DNA of 46,163 bases, taken from assembly GCA_028279875.1 (NCBI GenBank), contig JANQMU010000021.1, positions 1-46,163 of the forward strand, in the 5' to 3' direction. Of this stretch, positions 8,627-20,098 are shown one piece after another. Both the position numbers and the translations under genes were made by a program. Source of the stretch: Rhizobiaceae bacterium (lineage in GTDB: Bacteria; Pseudomonadota; Alphaproteobacteria; Rhizobiales; Rhizobiaceae). Each line of letters begins with the position of its first letter. Within the stretch, counting starts at the first letter, position 1. The notes beneath the pieces were generated by a model. That model was given only the letters and a program-made list of their open reading frames with translations. It was not told the DNA's origin and made no database searches.

Positions 8627-9880
8627 CTACGGCTCCATGAACAGCGTGGCCGGATTTTCCAGCGAGGCCCGGATGTGCTGGATAAACTCCGCGGCATCCC
8701 AGCCATCGATGATCCGGTGGTCGAAGGACGATGACAGGTTCATGATTTTCCGCGGCACGAACCCGCCATTTTCATAGACCGGCCGCATGGCGATCTTGTT
8801 GACGCCGACGATCGCCACTTCCGGGCTGTTGAGCACCGGCGTGGAAACGATGCCGCCCATCGCGCCAAGCGACGTCACCGTGATGGTCGAACCGGTCAGT
8901 TCGTCCCGCGTGATCGATCCGTCCCTGGCCGCCGACGCAAGACGCTGCGCCTCTCCGGCCAGCCCGTTGAGGTCGAGGGTTTCGGCGTGCCGCAGGACCG
9001 CGACCATCAGGCCGTTGGGAGTCTGGACGGCCATCCCGATATGCGCCGCGCCAAACTGCCGGACGACGCCGGCCTCGTCATCATAATGGGCATTGAGTTT
9101 CGGAAAGGCCTTCAGGGCGGCAACCATCGACAGCATGATGAACGGCAGCAATGTCAGCCGCGGCTGGTTGTCACCCCGCTCGGCGTTGAGCCGCGCCCGC
9201 AGGCTTTCCAGTTCGCTGACATCGACTTCATCGACATAGGTGATGTGCGGTATGCGGCGATTGGCATCCTCCAGGCGCTCGGCGATTTTCCGCCGCAGTC
9301 CGGTGACCTTGGTCTCGACGATGCTGGTATCCGGTTCCCTGGCCTTGGCAACCGTCGGCCCCTGGCCGCTCATATAGGCGTCGAGATCGCCATGCAGGAT
9401 GCGGCCTGCCGGTCCGGTGCCGCGCACAAAGGCGAGTTGGACACCGGCATCCATCGCCCGGCGCCGGACACTCGGCGCCGCCAGCGGTTTTTCGCCTTCC
9501 GGCCGTGGCGGACCGGATGGCAGCGTGCCGTTCGGCACACGCGCGGGTGTATCGGTGGCCGGCACATGGGGTGTGGGTGGCGGCGGAGTCTCACCCGGAG
9601 CCGGCCGGGGAGCCTCTTTGTCCTGCGTCGATCCTTCGCCTTCCACCTCCATCGTCAGGATCGTCGAACCGACGGCGGTCACAGCGCCGACCTCGGCGTT
9701 GATCGAAGCGATCTTTCCATCCGCCGGAGATGGAAGCTCGACGGTCGCCTTGTCGGTCATGACCGCACCCAGCACGTCATCCTCACGCACCAGATCGCCC
9801 ACCGCGACATTCCATTCGACGATCTCGGCTTCGACGATGCCCTCGCCGACATCCGGCATCTTGATTTCCAGAAGCCCCAT
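8627..9880 (-). CDS. bkdB: Branched-chain 2-oxoacid dehydrogenase E2 (dihydrolipoyl acyltransferase)
   Basis: Core acyltransferase of the BCKDH complex, 417 residues. It has one N-terminal lipoyl domain with the lipoylated Lys44 in MTDKATVELPSP, a Pro/Thr-rich linker (about 85-125), a peripheral subunit-binding domain (APSVRRRAMDAG...GPAGRILHGD) and a catalytic domain with the HxxxDG motif in DHRIIDGWDAAEF. The start at 9880 is preferred over an upstream in-frame codon at 9946 because MGLLEIKMPDVGEG is the canonical N-terminus and because 9880 overlaps the E1 beta stop in a TGATG arrangement. The acidic-hydrophobic MPDVGEG opening is typical of branched-chain and oxoglutarate E2s rather than pyruvate E2 (MPALSPTM). 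Confidence 0.92.
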   Translation of the reverse strand: MGLLEIKMPDVGEGIVEAEIVEWNVAVGDLVREDDVLGAVMTDKATVELPSPADGKIASINAEVGAVTAVGSTILTMEVEGEGSTQDKEAPRPAPGETPPPPTPHVPATDTPARVPNGTLPSGPPRPEGEKPLAAPSVRRRAMDAGVQLAFVRGTGPAGRILHGDLDAYMSGQGPTVAKAREPDTSIVETKVTGLRRKIAERLEDANRRIPHITYVDEVDVSELESLRARLNAERGDNQPRLTLLPFIMLSMVAALKAFPKLNAHYDDEAGVVRQFGAAHIGMAVQTPNGLMVAVLRHAETLDLNGLAGEAQRLASAARDGSITRDELTGSTITVTSLGAMGGIVSTPVLNSPEVAIVGVNKIAMRPVYENGGFVPRKIMNLSSSFDHRIIDGWDAAEFIQHIRASLENPATLFMEP

Positions 9881-10896
9881 CAGATCACCTCCATCAGCGA
9901 CCGCAGGGCTCGTCCCACACGCGCCGGCCCCGGGAAATAATCCCATTCCTGGGCATGCGGATAGGGTGTGTCCCAGCCAGTGACCCGTTCGACCGGCGCC
10001 TCGAGCGCATAGAAACAGTGCTCCTGGATCTGGGCGACAAGTTCGGCGCCGAAACCCGATGTCAAGGTCGCCTCATGCAGCACCATGCAGCGGCCGGTCT
10101 TGTTGACCGATGCTGCGACCGTCTCGATATCCAGCGGCAACAGGGTGCGCAAATCGATGATTTCCGCGTCGATCCCGGTTTCGGCCGCGGCCGTCTCGGC
10201 AACGAAACACATCGTGCCATAGGTGATGATGCTGACATCGGCGCCCACGCGCCGCACCACCGCCTTGCCGATGGGTACATTGTAATGTCCTTCCGGAACG
10301 TCACCGAGAGGATGGCTGGTCCAGTTCTGCGCCGGCTTGTCATGATGTCCGTCGAAGGGACCGTTGTAGAGCCGCTTCGGTTCGAGAAAGATGACCGGAT
10401 CGTCATCCTCGATGGCCGATATCAGCAGCCCCTTGGCATCATATGGGGTGGACGGAACAATGGTTTTGAGGCCCGACACATGGGTGAAGATCGCCTCGGG
10501 GCTCTGGCTGTGGGTCTGTCCCCCGAAAATGCCGCCGCCGCACGGGCTGCGGATGGTGATCGGCGCCGTGAAATCGCCGGCGGAACGGTAGCGCATGCGT
10601 GCCGCTTCCGAAACAAGCTGGTCATAGGCCGGATAGATATAATCCGCGAACTGCACTTCGACGCAGGGCCGCAGACCATAGACAGCCATGCCGATGCCGG
10701 CGCCGACAATGCCGCTCTCATTGATCGGGCTGTCGAAAACGCGCGACGAGCCGTATTTCTTCTGCAGGCCCGCCGTACAGCGGAAGACACCGCCGAAATA
10801 TCCCACATCCTCGCCGAACACGACGACATTGTCGTCCCGTTCCAGCATCACATCCATGGCGCTGCGCACGGCCTCGATCATCGTCATCTGGACCAT
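9880..10896 (-). CDS. bkdA2: Branched-chain 2-oxoacid dehydrogenase E1 beta
   Basis: The 338-residue beta subunit of the thiamine-diphosphate decarboxylase that acts on 2-oxo acids from Val, Leu and Ile. Characteristic segments are EDVGYFGGVFRCTAGL, the YPAYDQLVSEAARMRYRS stretch, SPCGGGIFGGQTHSQSPEA and the C-terminal transketolase domain with LRTLLPLDIETV. These match BCKDH E1 beta more closely than pyruvate E1 beta (compare 17652-19025, which reads [16 protein letters not shown]). It starts three bases after the alpha-subunit stop and ends overlapping the E2 start. Confidence 0.92.
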   Translation of the reverse strand: MVQMTMIEAVRSAMDVMLERDDNVVVFGEDVGYFGGVFRCTAGLQKKYGSSRVFDSPINESGIVGAGIGMAVYGLRPCVEVQFADYIYPAYDQLVSEAARMRYRSAGDFTAPITIRSPCGGGIFGGQTHSQSPEAIFTHVSGLKTIVPSTPYDAKGLLISAIEDDDPVIFLEPKRLYNGPFDGHHDKPAQNWTSHPLGDVPEGHYNVPIGKAVVRRVGADVSIITYGTMCFVAETAAAETGIDAEIIDLRTLLPLDIETVAASVNKTGRCMVLHEATLTSGFGAELVAQIQEHCFYALEAPVERVTGWDTPYPHAQEWDYFPGPARVGRALRSLMEVI

Positions 10897-10899
10897 CGC

Positions 10900-12354
<1,455 letters not shown>

Positions 12355-12810
12355 TCACCCCCCGGGGCCGTAAATCTCGTCAGCGCGCCGTTCAAAGGCC
12401 TCCGAGAACATATGGAAGGCCCGGTCGAACATCGATCCCATCAGAATACCAAGCATGCGACTCTTGAATTCGTAATCGATGGAAAAGCCGACAGCGCATC
12501 CGCCTGTCTTCGCCGCTTCGAAAACCCAGCGATTGTCGAGATACCGGAAGGGGCCATCGATATATTTCACATCGATGATCATCTCGACCGGTTGAAGCAG
12601 GACCTGGCTGGTGAAGGTTTCGCGCACCGCCTTGTAGCCGACGGTCATGTCGGCGACGAGCAGGGTGCGGCCGTCCTTTTCCTTGCGCTTGCGGACCGTC
12701 AGCCCGTCGCAAAGCGGCAGGAACTCAGGATATTTCTCGATATCCGCAACCAGGTCGAACATGTTCTGCGGCGAATGCGCAACGATGCGCGTGGTATCAA
12801 ATTTGGGCAT
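12355..12810 (-). CDS. COQ10/RatA-type START-domain protein
   Basis: A 151-residue single-domain SRPBCC (START-like) protein of the polyketide cyclase/coenzyme Q-binding group. The opening MPKFDTTRIVAHSPQNMFDLVADIEKYPEFLPLC is highly characteristic: PxxMFxLVADIxxYPxFLPxC. In mitochondria and bacteria the family binds ubiquinone and supports its use in respiration; the E. coli homologue was also reported as a ribosome-association toxin (RatA), so the name is ambiguous. It follows lipA by 18 bases as the last gene of the pdh block, an arrangement familiar from rhizobial genomes. No ratB-like gene is next to it, which favours the COQ10 reading. Confidence 0.87.
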   Translation of the reverse strand: MPKFDTTRIVAHSPQNMFDLVADIEKYPEFLPLCDGLTVRKRKEKDGRTLLVADMTVGYKAVRETFTSQVLLQPVEMIIDVKYIDGPFRYLDNRWVFEAAKTGGCAVGFSIDYEFKSRMLGILMGSMFDRAFHMFSEAFERRADEIYGPGG

Positions 12811-12828
12811 TGCAGCGAATGGGCAAGA

Positions 12829-13788
12829 TCACGCGCCCGTGCGGGCTGCGCGGGCCGCGCGCAACTTGGCGAAATCATCGCCGGCATGGTGCGACGAGCG
12901 CGTCAGCGGGCTGGCCGAAACCATCAGAAAGCCTTTTGCGTAGGCAATCGTCTCGTAGGACTTGAACTCCTCCGGCGTGATGAATGCCTTGACCGGGTGG
13001 TGTTTTTTCGTCGGCTGCAGATATTGCCCCATCGTCAGGAAATCGACGTCGGCGACCCTGAGATCGTCCATCAGTTGCAGCACCTCGTTCCGTTCTTCGC
13101 CAAGACCGACCATGATGCCGGACTTGGTGAACATGTCCGGATCGAGTTCCTTGACCTGCTGCAACAGCCGGATCGAGTGGAAATACCGGGCACCGGGCCG
13201 TACCGTCAGATAGTTCGACGGCACGGTCTCCAGATTGTGGTTGAAGACGTCCGGCCGCGCCGCGACCACGGTTTCCAGCGCGCCGTCCTTCCGCAGAAAG
13301 TCAGGCGTCAGGATTTCCACCGTCGTCTCGGGCGAAGCTTCGCGGATCGCCGCAATCGTGTCGACGAAATGCTGCGCACCGCCATCGGCAAGGTCGTCCC
13401 GATCGACGGAAGTGACGACAACGTGCCTCAGGCCCATCTGACGCACCGCGCGCGCCACATTCTCCGGCTCATTCGGGTCGAGCGCAGTCGGCCGGCCTGT
13501 CGAAACATTGCAGAATGCGCAGGCACGCGTACAGATTTCCCCCATAATCATGAAACTGGCATGCTTCTGCTGCCAGCAGCCGCCGATATTCGGACAGCCC
13601 GCCTCCTCGCACACGGTCACGAGTTGGTTGCTTCTGACAATGTTCCGGGTTTCCAGATAGCCCTTCGATGTCGGCGCCTTCACCCGGATCCAGTCCGGCT
13701 TGCGGGCCACCTCATTGTCCGGCCGATGCGCCTTTTCGGGGTGACGCACACGCCGCGCTTCAGAAACCGTATCAACAACTGTCACCAT
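12829..13788 (-). CDS. lipA: Lipoyl synthase
   Basis: Radical-SAM enzyme, 319 residues, that inserts two sulfur atoms into protein-bound octanoyl groups to make lipoyl groups. Both iron-sulfur clusters are visible: the auxiliary cluster [12 protein letters not shown] (Cys60, 65, 71) and the SAM cluster CTRACAFC (Cys86, 90, 93). The C-terminal serine that ligates the auxiliary cluster is in [10 protein letters not shown]. The start at 13788 is chosen because a longer reading to 13860 would run into the next gene and adds a non-family N-terminus. It lies with pdhABC-lpdA, whose E2 and E1 beta subunits carry the lipoyl domains it modifies. Confidence 0.95.
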   Translation of the reverse strand: MVTVVDTVSEARRVRHPEKAHRPDNEVARKPDWIRVKAPTSKGYLETRNIVRSNQLVTVCEEAGCPNIGGCWQQKHASFMIMGEICTRACAFCNVSTGRPTALDPNEPENVARAVRQMGLRHVVVTSVDRDDLADGGAQHFVDTIAAIREASPETTVEILTPDFLRKDGALETVVAARPDVFNHNLETVPSNYLTVRPGARYFHSIRLLQQVKELDPDMFTKSGIMVGLGEERNEVLQLMDDLRVADVDFLTMGQYLQPTKKHHPVKAFITPEEFKSYETIAYAKGFLMVSASPLTRSSHHAGDDFAKLRAARAARTGA

Positions 13789-13819
13789 GACGACAAATCC
13801 CTGTTCGCCTTCAATCCCG

Positions 13820-14059
13820 TCAGCGGCCGGCCAGCAGCGCGAACAGCCACAGGACGACAATCGCGCCGACCGTGGCGACGATCAGATGACCGAAGAAGCC
13901 AAAAAACGCCAACCCCAGAGCCTGGGCCATAAACCCGCCGACATAGGCGCCGATGACGCCGACGATCAGGTTCTTGATGAGCCCGTGATTGCGGTCCATC
14001 ACTTTCTCGGCAATGAACCCGGCCAGAAGGCCGACGATCAGAAATCCGATAATACCCAT
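13820..14059 (-). CDS. GlsB/YeaQ/YmgE family small membrane protein
   Basis: A glycine-rich inner-membrane protein of about 79 residues with three hydrophobic segments (roughly 1-20, 27-46 and 53-78) and the family pattern [17 protein letters not shown], then [20 protein letters not shown]. Members were called transglycosylase-associated or stress-response proteins; the biochemical role is unknown. The start MGIIGF at 14059 fits the family and has GGAG nine bases upstream; an ATG at 14074 would add five residues and lacks a ribosome site. It sits between lpdA and lipA in the same direction, 31 bases from lipA. Confidence 0.88.
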   Translation of the reverse strand: MGIIGFLIVGLLAGFIAEKVMDRNHGLIKNLIVGVIGAYVGGFMAQALGLAFFGFFGHLIVATVGAIVVLWLFALLAGR

Positions 14060-14106
14060 CTCACTATTCTCCATTCAGTTGACAGATATGCCCGATCCGT
14101 CCCCGA

Positions 14107-15570
14107 TCAAGCGTTCAGCACCCGATCATAGGCATCGAGTACGCTCTCCTTCATCATCTCCGAGAGCGTCGGGTGCGGGAACACCGTATGCATCAGTTCC
14201 TCTTCCGTGGTCTCCAAGTTCATCGCCACGACAAAGCCCTGAATGAGTTCGGTAACCTCCGCACCCACCATGTGAGCGCCGAGAAGTTCGCCGGTCTTCT
14301 TGTCGAAGATCGTTTTGACGAGCCCCTGATCCTCGCCCAACGCAATCGCCTTGCCATTGGCGCTGAATGGAAAGCGCCCGACGCGGATGTCGTGACCGGC
14401 TTCCTTGGCGCGCGCCTCCGTCAGCCCGACGCTGGCGACCTGCGGATGGCAGTAGGTGCAGCCCGGGATCAAGTTCTTGTCCATCGGATGCACGCCCGGG
14501 ACACCGGCGATCTTTTCCACACAGATCACACCTTCATGCTCGGCCTTGTGGGCGAGCATCGGCGGCCCGGCGACGTCTCCGATGGCGTAAACCCCTTCGA
14601 CATTGGTCTTGCCGAAACCATCGATGACGATGCAACCGCGATCGGTTTTAACCCCCAGTGCCTCGAGTCCGAGATCTTCGATATTGCCCTGCACGCCCAC
14701 GGCCGAAATCATCCGGTCGGCGGTGATCTTCTGGGTCTTGCCGTCTTTGGTTTCGACATGGGCGGTCACGCTGTCCTTGGCTTTCTCGACTTTCGAGACC
14801 TTGGCATCCGTGATGATCTTCAATCCCCGCCGTTCCAGCGCCTTCCGCGCCAATCCGGAAATCTCGGCATCCTCCACCGGCATGATGGTGGGCATCAGTT
14901 CGACAACAGTCACGTCGACGCCGAGCGAATGATAGAAACTGGCAAATTCGATACCGATCGCCCCTGATCCCATGACGACCAGGGATTTCGGCTGCGCCGG
15001 CGGCACCATTGCCTCGAAATAGGTCCAGATCAGCTTACCGTCCGGCTCGATCCCCGGCAGTGCACGTGGCCGCGCGCCGGTTGCCACAATGACATGCTTG
15101 GCCGAATAGGTCCCCTCACCCTTGGCGTTTTTCGGCGCGGGATGCTGCGGCTCCATGGCCTTCTTGACAGGCTTCCTGACGACAATCTCGGCCGGCGCCC
15201 CGGCTTTAGCGGCCTTGCTCAATTGCGCCTCTCCCCAGATGACGTCGATCTTGTTCTTCTTCATCAGGAAACCGACACCGTTGTTCAAGCGGCCGGACAC
15301 GCCGCGGGACCGTTTGACCACGGCATCGATATCGGCGGCAACAGTGCCCTCCAGCTTCACGCCGTAGCTGGCCGCACTTTCTGCAAAGTGCAGAATTTCG
15401 GCTGATCGCAGCAGGGCCTTTGTCGGAATGCAGCCCCAGTTCAGGCAAATGCCGCCCAGATGTTCGCGCTCCACAATCGCCGTTTTCAGGCCGAGTTGGG
15501 CAGACCGGATCGCCGCCACATAGCCGCCCGGCCCCGACCCGATAATGATGACATCGTAACTGTTGGACAC
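14107..15570 (-). CDS. lpdA: Dihydrolipoyl dehydrogenase (E3) of the pyruvate dehydrogenase block
   Basis: FAD/NAD E3 enzyme, 487 residues. It has the FAD fold GSGPGGYVAAIRSAQLG, disulfide GGICLNWGCIPTKA, NAD fold VMGSGAIGIEFASFYHSLG, and catalytic His-Glu in FPHPTLSEMMKE. It is longer than the other E3 here (464 aa) because of a charged insert near residues 125-150 (KPVKKAMEPQHPAPKNAKGEG), which from memory is common in rhizobial LpdA. The start is GTG at 15570 with GGGAG upstream. It is separated from pdhC by the HdeD-like gene, all on the same strand. Confidence 0.94.
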   Translation of the reverse strand: MSNSYDVIIIGSGPGGYVAAIRSAQLGLKTAIVEREHLGGICLNWGCIPTKALLRSAEILHFAESAASYGVKLEGTVAADIDAVVKRSRGVSGRLNNGVGFLMKKNKIDVIWGEAQLSKAAKAGAPAEIVVRKPVKKAMEPQHPAPKNAKGEGTYSAKHVIVATGARPRALPGIEPDGKLIWTYFEAMVPPAQPKSLVVMGSGAIGIEFASFYHSLGVDVTVVELMPTIMPVEDAEISGLARKALERRGLKIITDAKVSKVEKAKDSVTAHVETKDGKTQKITADRMISAVGVQGNIEDLGLEALGVKTDRGCIVIDGFGKTNVEGVYAIGDVAGPPMLAHKAEHEGVICVEKIAGVPGVHPMDKNLIPGCTYCHPQVASVGLTEARAKEAGHDIRVGRFPFSANGKAIALGEDQGLVKTIFDKKTGELLGAHMVGAEVTELIQGFVVAMNLETTEEELMHTVFPHPTLSEMMKESVLDAYDRVLNA

Positions 15571-15699
15571 GCTTCGTCTCCCGATCTGACGGCAATGCCA
15601 TGCCGCTTAATTCCATGATGACCGCCCGATGCTACCGGCCCGGCGGCATCGCCAATCAAATCTCCACCGCCGCGCGGGATGTCCCGCCGGCAAACGCCG

Positions 15700-16263
15700 T
15701 TACTGGTTGCGCAGTGCCCAGCCGGTCATCAGCAGCATCACGCCGTTGAACGTCAATTCGACACCCAGGAACAGGCCGAGAACCGTGACCGCCGCCCAGG
15801 GGAAATTGGTAAAGATGATGATGCCGAGGATTACGGACAGAATACCCGAAACCAGAATCCACACCCAGCCGGACACCGGCCGCAGGGACACCGAATAGGC
15901 GATCTTGGCGCCGCCCAGCAAAAACATCAAAATCCCGACCAGCACGGTCAGCGACGCTGCGCCGGCCACCGGATTGCCGATCAGCACCGCGCCGACCAGC
16001 AGCGTCAGCAAGCCGACGGCGATGGTCCACAAGAACCCGCCCCATTCGCGGATGGAAAATGCCTGGATGATCTGCGCGACCCCTAGCAGAATGAAGAAGA
16101 AGGCAGCCAGGTAATCGGCCGTAATGGTGGCCTGCAGCGGATTGGAAAAACACAGGAATCCGCCGATCAGTGAGACGATGCCGAAGGCCACCAGCCAGCC
16201 CCATGAGGCCTTCAGCTTCGTCATCATCTCTTCGACATCTTTTTGATCGATCTGTTTAACCAT
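15700..16263 (-). CDS. HdeD-like (DUF308) membrane protein
   Basis: A 187-residue inner-membrane protein with six hydrophobic segments arranged as repeated pairs, for example WLVAFGIVSLIGGFLCF, LAAFFFILLGVAQIIQAF, LLTLLVGAVLIG, SLTVLVGILMFLLGGAKIAY and LVSGILSVILGIIIF. The GxxxLxxG repeats and the length match the HdeD family, linked to acid resistance in E. coli. The start MVKQIDQ at 16263 is chosen because GAGGAGAGG lies about eight bases upstream; an in-frame start at 16293 has no such site. Its place between pdhC and lpdA suggests co-transcription with the pyruvate complex, but no direct link in function is known. Confidence 0.86.
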   Translation of the reverse strand: MVKQIDQKDVEEMMTKLKASWGWLVAFGIVSLIGGFLCFSNPLQATITADYLAAFFFILLGVAQIIQAFSIREWGGFLWTIAVGLLTLLVGAVLIGNPVAGAASLTVLVGILMFLLGGAKIAYSVSLRPVSGWVWILVSGILSVILGIIIFTNFPWAAVTVLGLFLGVELTFNGVMLLMTGWALRNQ

Positions 16264-16301
16264 CGGTACGTCCTCTCCTCGCAAGGTGTTCAAGATGATT
16301 A

Positions 16302-17636
16302 TTATACCAGCATCCCGATCGGATTCTCGATATAGCCTTTGAACGCAGCCAGAAGCTCCGCCCCCAGAGCACCGTCGACGGCGCGGTGATCGGTCGACAG
16401 GGTGACCGACATCACCGTTGCGACGCCCACGGCGCCGTCCTTGACCACCGCCCGCTGTTCGCCGGCGCCGACGGCCAGGATGGTCGCATGGGGCGGATTG
16501 ATGACAGCACTGAAATCCTTCACCCCGAACATGCCGAGATTGGAAACGGCCGTCGTTCCCCCTTGATATTCCTGGGGCTGCAGCTTCTTCTCCCGCGCCC
16601 GGGCCGCCATGTCCTTCATCTCGTTGGAAATGATCGACAACGGTTTTTCTTCCGCGCGACGAACGATCGGCGTGATCAGGCCTCCGGGGATGGATACCGC
16701 AACGCCGACATCGCTGTGCTTGTGCCGGACCATATTGCTTTGAGTCCAGGACACATTGGCGTCCGGCACATCGCGAAGCGCCAGTGCCATGGCCTTGATA
16801 ACAAGGTCGTTGACCGAAAGCTTGAAGACCGGTTTGTCATCGCGCACCGGAGCCGATTCATTGATCTGCTTGCGCAGCGCTAGCAGGGCATCGAGCTCGC
16901 AATCCACCGTCAGATAGAAATGCGGCACTGTCTGCTTGGACTCCACCAGGCGGGTGGCGATGATCTTGCGCATATTGTCGTGCGGGACCAGCTCGTAGGA
17001 GCCCTCTTCGAACAATTTGAGGACCTGTTCATCCGACGGGGCGGTCAACGGCCCCGGTGCGGGTGCCGTTTCGGCCTTGCCGACACCGCCGGCGATCGCC
17101 GCATCCACATCGCGCCGGATGACCCTGCCATGCGGCCCGCTGCCGGCAATCGCCGAAATGTCGAGCCCCGCATTGGCTGCCAGACGACGGGCCAGAGGCG
17201 AAGAAAAGACCCGGTCGCCCTTCGCGGCAGCCTGCGGTTTGGCGGCGGGCGCCAGTGCAGGTGTGGGGACAGGCACCGGGGTCGGGGCAGGTGCCGGTGC
17301 TGCGGCCTCTTCTGGCTTTGGCGCCGGCGGCGCCGAAGGTGTATCGGCGGCAGGCGCACTGCCGCCCGAGGCGGCGGCTGCCGAGACATCCTCGCCCTCC
17401 TCCGCCAAAACCGCTATCGGCGCATTGACCTTGACGCCCTCGGTTCCTTCCGGAACCAGAATTTTGGCAACGACACCCTCGTCGACGGCTTCAACCTCCA
17501 TGGTCGCCTTGTCGGTTTCGATCTCGGCGATCACGTCGCCGGGCGCCACGCTGTCGCCCTCCTTGACCAGCCATTTGGCGAGATTGCCTTCCTCCATCGT
17601 CGGGGAAAGCGCTGGCATTGTAATATCAATCGGCAT
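16302..17636 (-). CDS. pdhC: Pyruvate dehydrogenase complex E2 (dihydrolipoyl acetyltransferase)
   Basis: Core acetyltransferase of the pyruvate complex, 444 residues. One lipoyl domain opens with [16 protein letters not shown] and carries Lys43 in [16 protein letters not shown] long Ala/Pro-rich linker follows (about 90-145). The subunit-binding domain reads [20 protein letters not shown] then [14 protein letters not shown], and the catalytic domain ends with [14 protein letters not shown], keeping the HxxxDG active site. The MPALSPTM opening is the hallmark of alphaproteobacterial/mitochondrial-type pyruvate E2. It follows pdhB by 15 bases. Confidence 0.95.
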   Translation of the reverse strand: MPIDITMPALSPTMEEGNLAKWLVKEGDSVAPGDVIAEIETDKATMEVEAVDEGVVAKILVPEGTEGVKVNAPIAVLAEEGEDVSAAAASGGSAPAADTPSAPPAPKPEEAAAPAPAPTPVPVPTPALAPAAKPQAAAKGDRVFSSPLARRLAANAGLDISAIAGSGPHGRVIRRDVDAAIAGGVGKAETAPAPGPLTAPSDEQVLKLFEEGSYELVPHDNMRKIIATRLVESKQTVPHFYLTVDCELDALLALRKQINESAPVRDDKPVFKLSVNDLVIKAMALALRDVPDANVSWTQSNMVRHKHSDVGVAVSIPGGLITPIVRRAEEKPLSIISNEMKDMAARAREKKLQPQEYQGGTTAVSNLGMFGVKDFSAVINPPHATILAVGAGEQRAVVKDGAVGVATVMSVTLSTDHRAVDGALGAELLAAFKGYIENPIGMLV

Positions 17637-17651
17637 TGTCCTGGCCTCCCC

Positions 17652-19025
17652 TCAAGCCGTGTAGGTCACGGCTTTGACTGCATCGACGACTTCGGCAACA
17701 CTTGGCAGCGCCAGTTTTTCAAGATTGGCGGCATAGGGCATTGGAACATCCTTGCCGGCAACCGTCAAAACCGGTGCATCGAGATAGTCGAAGGCCTGCT
17801 GCATGACGCGGGTCGCAATCTCGGCGCCGACCGAGTTCTGCGGAAAGCCTTCTTCGACGGTGACCAGCCTGCCCGTCTTCTTCACCGATTCAATCACCGT
17901 CGGCAGATCCATCGGGCGCAGTGTCCGCAAATCGATGATTTCGGCCTCGATCCCCATGCCGGCCAGTTCGTCGGCCGCCTGCACCGCATAGGTCATGCCG
18001 ATGCCGAAGGATGCGATGGTGACGTCAGCGCCAGCCCGGTGGACCCGCGCCTTGCCGATCGGCAGCACAAAATCGTCGAGCTTGGGAACATCGAATGTGT
18101 GCCCGTAGAGGATTTCGTTTTCCAGGAAAATGATCGGGTTCGGATCGCGGATCGCCGCTTTCAGCAATCCCTTCGCATCGGCGGCCGTATAGGGCATGAC
18201 CACTTTCAGCCCCGGAATATGACTGTACCAGGAGGCGTAACACTGCGAATGCTGCGCGGCAACGCGCGCGGCTGCGCCATTGGGGCCGCGAAAGACAATA
18301 GGCGCGCTCATCTGACCGCCCGACATGTAGTGGGTTTTTGCCGCCGAATTGATCAGTTGGTCCATGGCCTGCATGGCGAAATTGAAGGTCATGAATTCGA
18401 CAATCGGCTTGAGCCCGGCCATCGCCGCGCCAACGCCGACGCCGGCAAAACCATGTTCGGTGATCGGCGTATCGACCACCCTGCGGGCGCCGAACTCGTC
18501 GAGCAATCCCTGGGTGACCTTGTAGGCGCCCTGATATTCGGCCACCTCTTCGCCCATGATGAAGACATCGTCATCGGCCCGCATTTCCTCGGCCATCGCA
18601 TCCCGCAGGGCCTCACGCACGGTGGTCGGCACCATGTCCGTGCCCGCCGGAATGTCGGGATCGGCGGCAATGGCGACCGGCTCGGCAACCGGAGCGGCGG
18701 CGACGGCCGGAGCCGGGGCTTCGGCCGGTGCGGGCGCCGGAGCAGCGGCCGGCGTTTCGGTTCCGATCGCGTCGGCCGATTCGCCCTCGCCGAGAAGAAC
18801 GGCGATCACGGCATTGACCTTGACGCCTTCGCTGCCCTCCGGCACCACGATCTTGCCGATGGTGCCTTCGTCAACGGCCTCGACTTCCATCGTGGCCTTG
18901 TCGGTCTCGATTTCGGCGATGACGTCACCGGCGGCAACAGGGTCGCCTTCTTTCTTCAACCATTTGGACAGATTTCCCTCTTCCATGGTCGGAGAGAGTG
19001 CGGGCATGAGAATATCGATTGGCAT
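17652..19025 (-). CDS. pdhB: Pyruvate dehydrogenase E1 beta with fused N-terminal lipoyl domain
   Basis: A 457-residue E1 beta, about 130 residues longer than the bkd version. The extra N-terminal part is a complete lipoyl domain (residues 1-80, [16 protein letters not shown], lipoyl-lysine candidate Lys43), nearly identical to that of PdhC, then an Ala/Pro linker. The E1 beta domain follows with [34 protein letters not shown] and [16 protein letters not shown]. This fusion is known from Sinorhizobium and relatives. The start at 19025 has GGGGGAG directly upstream; a start at 19040 would use that ribosome site as codons. It follows pdhA with a 17-base gap. Confidence 0.95.
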   Translation of the reverse strand: MPIDILMPALSPTMEEGNLSKWLKKEGDPVAAGDVIAEIETDKATMEVEAVDEGTIGKIVVPEGSEGVKVNAVIAVLLGEGESADAIGTETPAAAPAPAPAEAPAPAVAAAPVAEPVAIAADPDIPAGTDMVPTTVREALRDAMAEEMRADDDVFIMGEEVAEYQGAYKVTQGLLDEFGARRVVDTPITEHGFAGVGVGAAMAGLKPIVEFMTFNFAMQAMDQLINSAAKTHYMSGGQMSAPIVFRGPNGAAARVAAQHSQCYASWYSHIPGLKVVMPYTAADAKGLLKAAIRDPNPIIFLENEILYGHTFDVPKLDDFVLPIGKARVHRAGADVTIASFGIGMTYAVQAADELAGMGIEAEIIDLRTLRPMDLPTVIESVKKTGRLVTVEEGFPQNSVGAEIATRVMQQAFDYLDAPVLTVAGKDVPMPYAANLEKLALPSVAEVVDAVKAVTYTA

Positions 19026-19042
19026 AATGTCTCCCCCCAATC

Positions 19043-20098
19043 CTACAGAAGCACGTCGGTGTAGAGTTCAGACGGATCCGGTTCCGGCTCCGTCTGGGCA
19101 TAGTCCGCACTGTCGGCGACGATGTCGCGAACGCTCTTGTCGATGGCCTTCAGTTCTTCCTCCGTCGCCCAGCCCTTTTCCAGCAAACGCACCTTGACCT
19201 GTTCGATCGGATCATGTTCGGAGCGCATCTTCTGCACTTCGTCCTTGCTGCGGTACTTTGCGGGGTCGGACATGGAATGCCCGCGATAGCGATAGGTCAG
19301 CATTTCCAGGATGATCGGACCGTTTCCGTCCCTGGCGAAAGCCAGCGCGCGATCCGCCGCGGCTTTGACCGCCCTGACATCCATGCCGTCGACCTGATAG
19401 CCGGGGATATTGAAAGACGCGCCGCGCTGGGAGAAATCGGTCTGCGCCGAGGCCCGCGCCACGGCTGTTCCCATGGCGTAGCGGTTGTTTTCGACGACAT
19501 AGACCACGGGTAGACGCCAGAGTTCCGCCATGTTGAAGCTCTCATAGACCTGCCCCTGATTGGCAGCGCCGTCGCCGAAGAAGGCGACGGCGACCCGGCC
19601 ATCGTCCCTATAGCGGTTGGCAAATCCCAGGCCGGTCCCGATCGAGACCTGCGAGCCGACAATGCCGTGGCCGCCGAAAAAATTCTTCTCGCGCGAGAAC
19701 ATGTGCATGGAGCCACCCTTGCCGCGCGAGTAGCCGCTGTGGCGCCCCGTCAATTCGGCCATCACGCCGCGCGCTGTCATGCCCATTGCCAGCATGTGTC
19801 CATGATCGCGATAGGCGGTGATCATCTGATCGCCGTCCTTCAGCGCCATCTGAATGCCGGTGACAACCGCTTCCTGGCCGATATAGAGATGGCAGAACCC
19901 GCCGATAAAACCCATGCCGTAGAGCTGGCCGGCCTTTTCCTCAAAGCGCCTGATCAGCAGCATTTCCCGGTAGACTTCGAGTTCCTCATCCTTGCTGAAT
20001 TCCGCAATTTCCTTGCCGATGGCTGTTTTGCTGGTTTTTGCGGATTTGGATGCGCCGGTTCGACGGCCGGTCGACGCTGCACTCTTGCGTGGGGCCAT
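19043..20098 (-). CDS. pdhA: Pyruvate dehydrogenase E1 alpha
   Basis: Alpha subunit of the thiamine-dependent pyruvate decarboxylase, 351 residues, first gene of the pdh block. After a Lys/Ala/Ser-rich N-terminus of about 30 residues come [19 protein letters not shown] and [16 protein letters not shown]. The diphosphate-binding motif is [15 protein letters not shown]...[11 protein letters not shown], and the conserved loop is [16 protein letters not shown], equivalent to the regulatory loop of eukaryotic E1 alpha. These features separate it from the bkd alpha subunit. An excellent ribosome site, GGGAGGA, precedes the ATG. An AT-rich region upstream is the likely promoter. Confidence 0.95.
   Translation of the reverse strand: MAPRKSAASTGRRTGASKSAKTSKTAIGKEIAEFSKDEELEVYREMLLIRRFEEKAGQLYGMGFIGGFCHLYIGQEAVVTGIQMALKDGDQMITAYRDHGHMLAMGMTARGVMAELTGRHSGYSRGKGGSMHMFSREKNFFGGHGIVGSQVSIGTGLGFANRYRDDGRVAVAFFGDGAANQGQVYESFNMAELWRLPVVYVVENNRYAMGTAVARASAQTDFSQRGASFNIPGYQVDGMDVRAVKAAADRALAFARDGNGPIILEMLTYRYRGHSMSDPAKYRSKDEVQKMRSEHDPIEQVKVRLLEKGWATEEELKAIDKSVRDIVADSADYAQTEPEPDPSELYTDVLL

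Noticed and set aside
12355..12810. Calling the START-domain gene a toxin of a RatAB toxin-antitoxin pair
   Set aside because: No ratB-like partner is adjacent and the lipA-linked position is the usual one for the COQ10-type homologue.
12412..13932. Plus-strand open frame (506 codons) across lipA
   Set aside because: Antisense to lipA and the COQ10-like gene; no domain or ribosome site.
16920..19064. Long plus-strand open frame (714 codons) across pdhB and pdhC
   Set aside because: Antisense to well-identified genes, with low-complexity Arg/Gly/His composition typical of a shadow frame.
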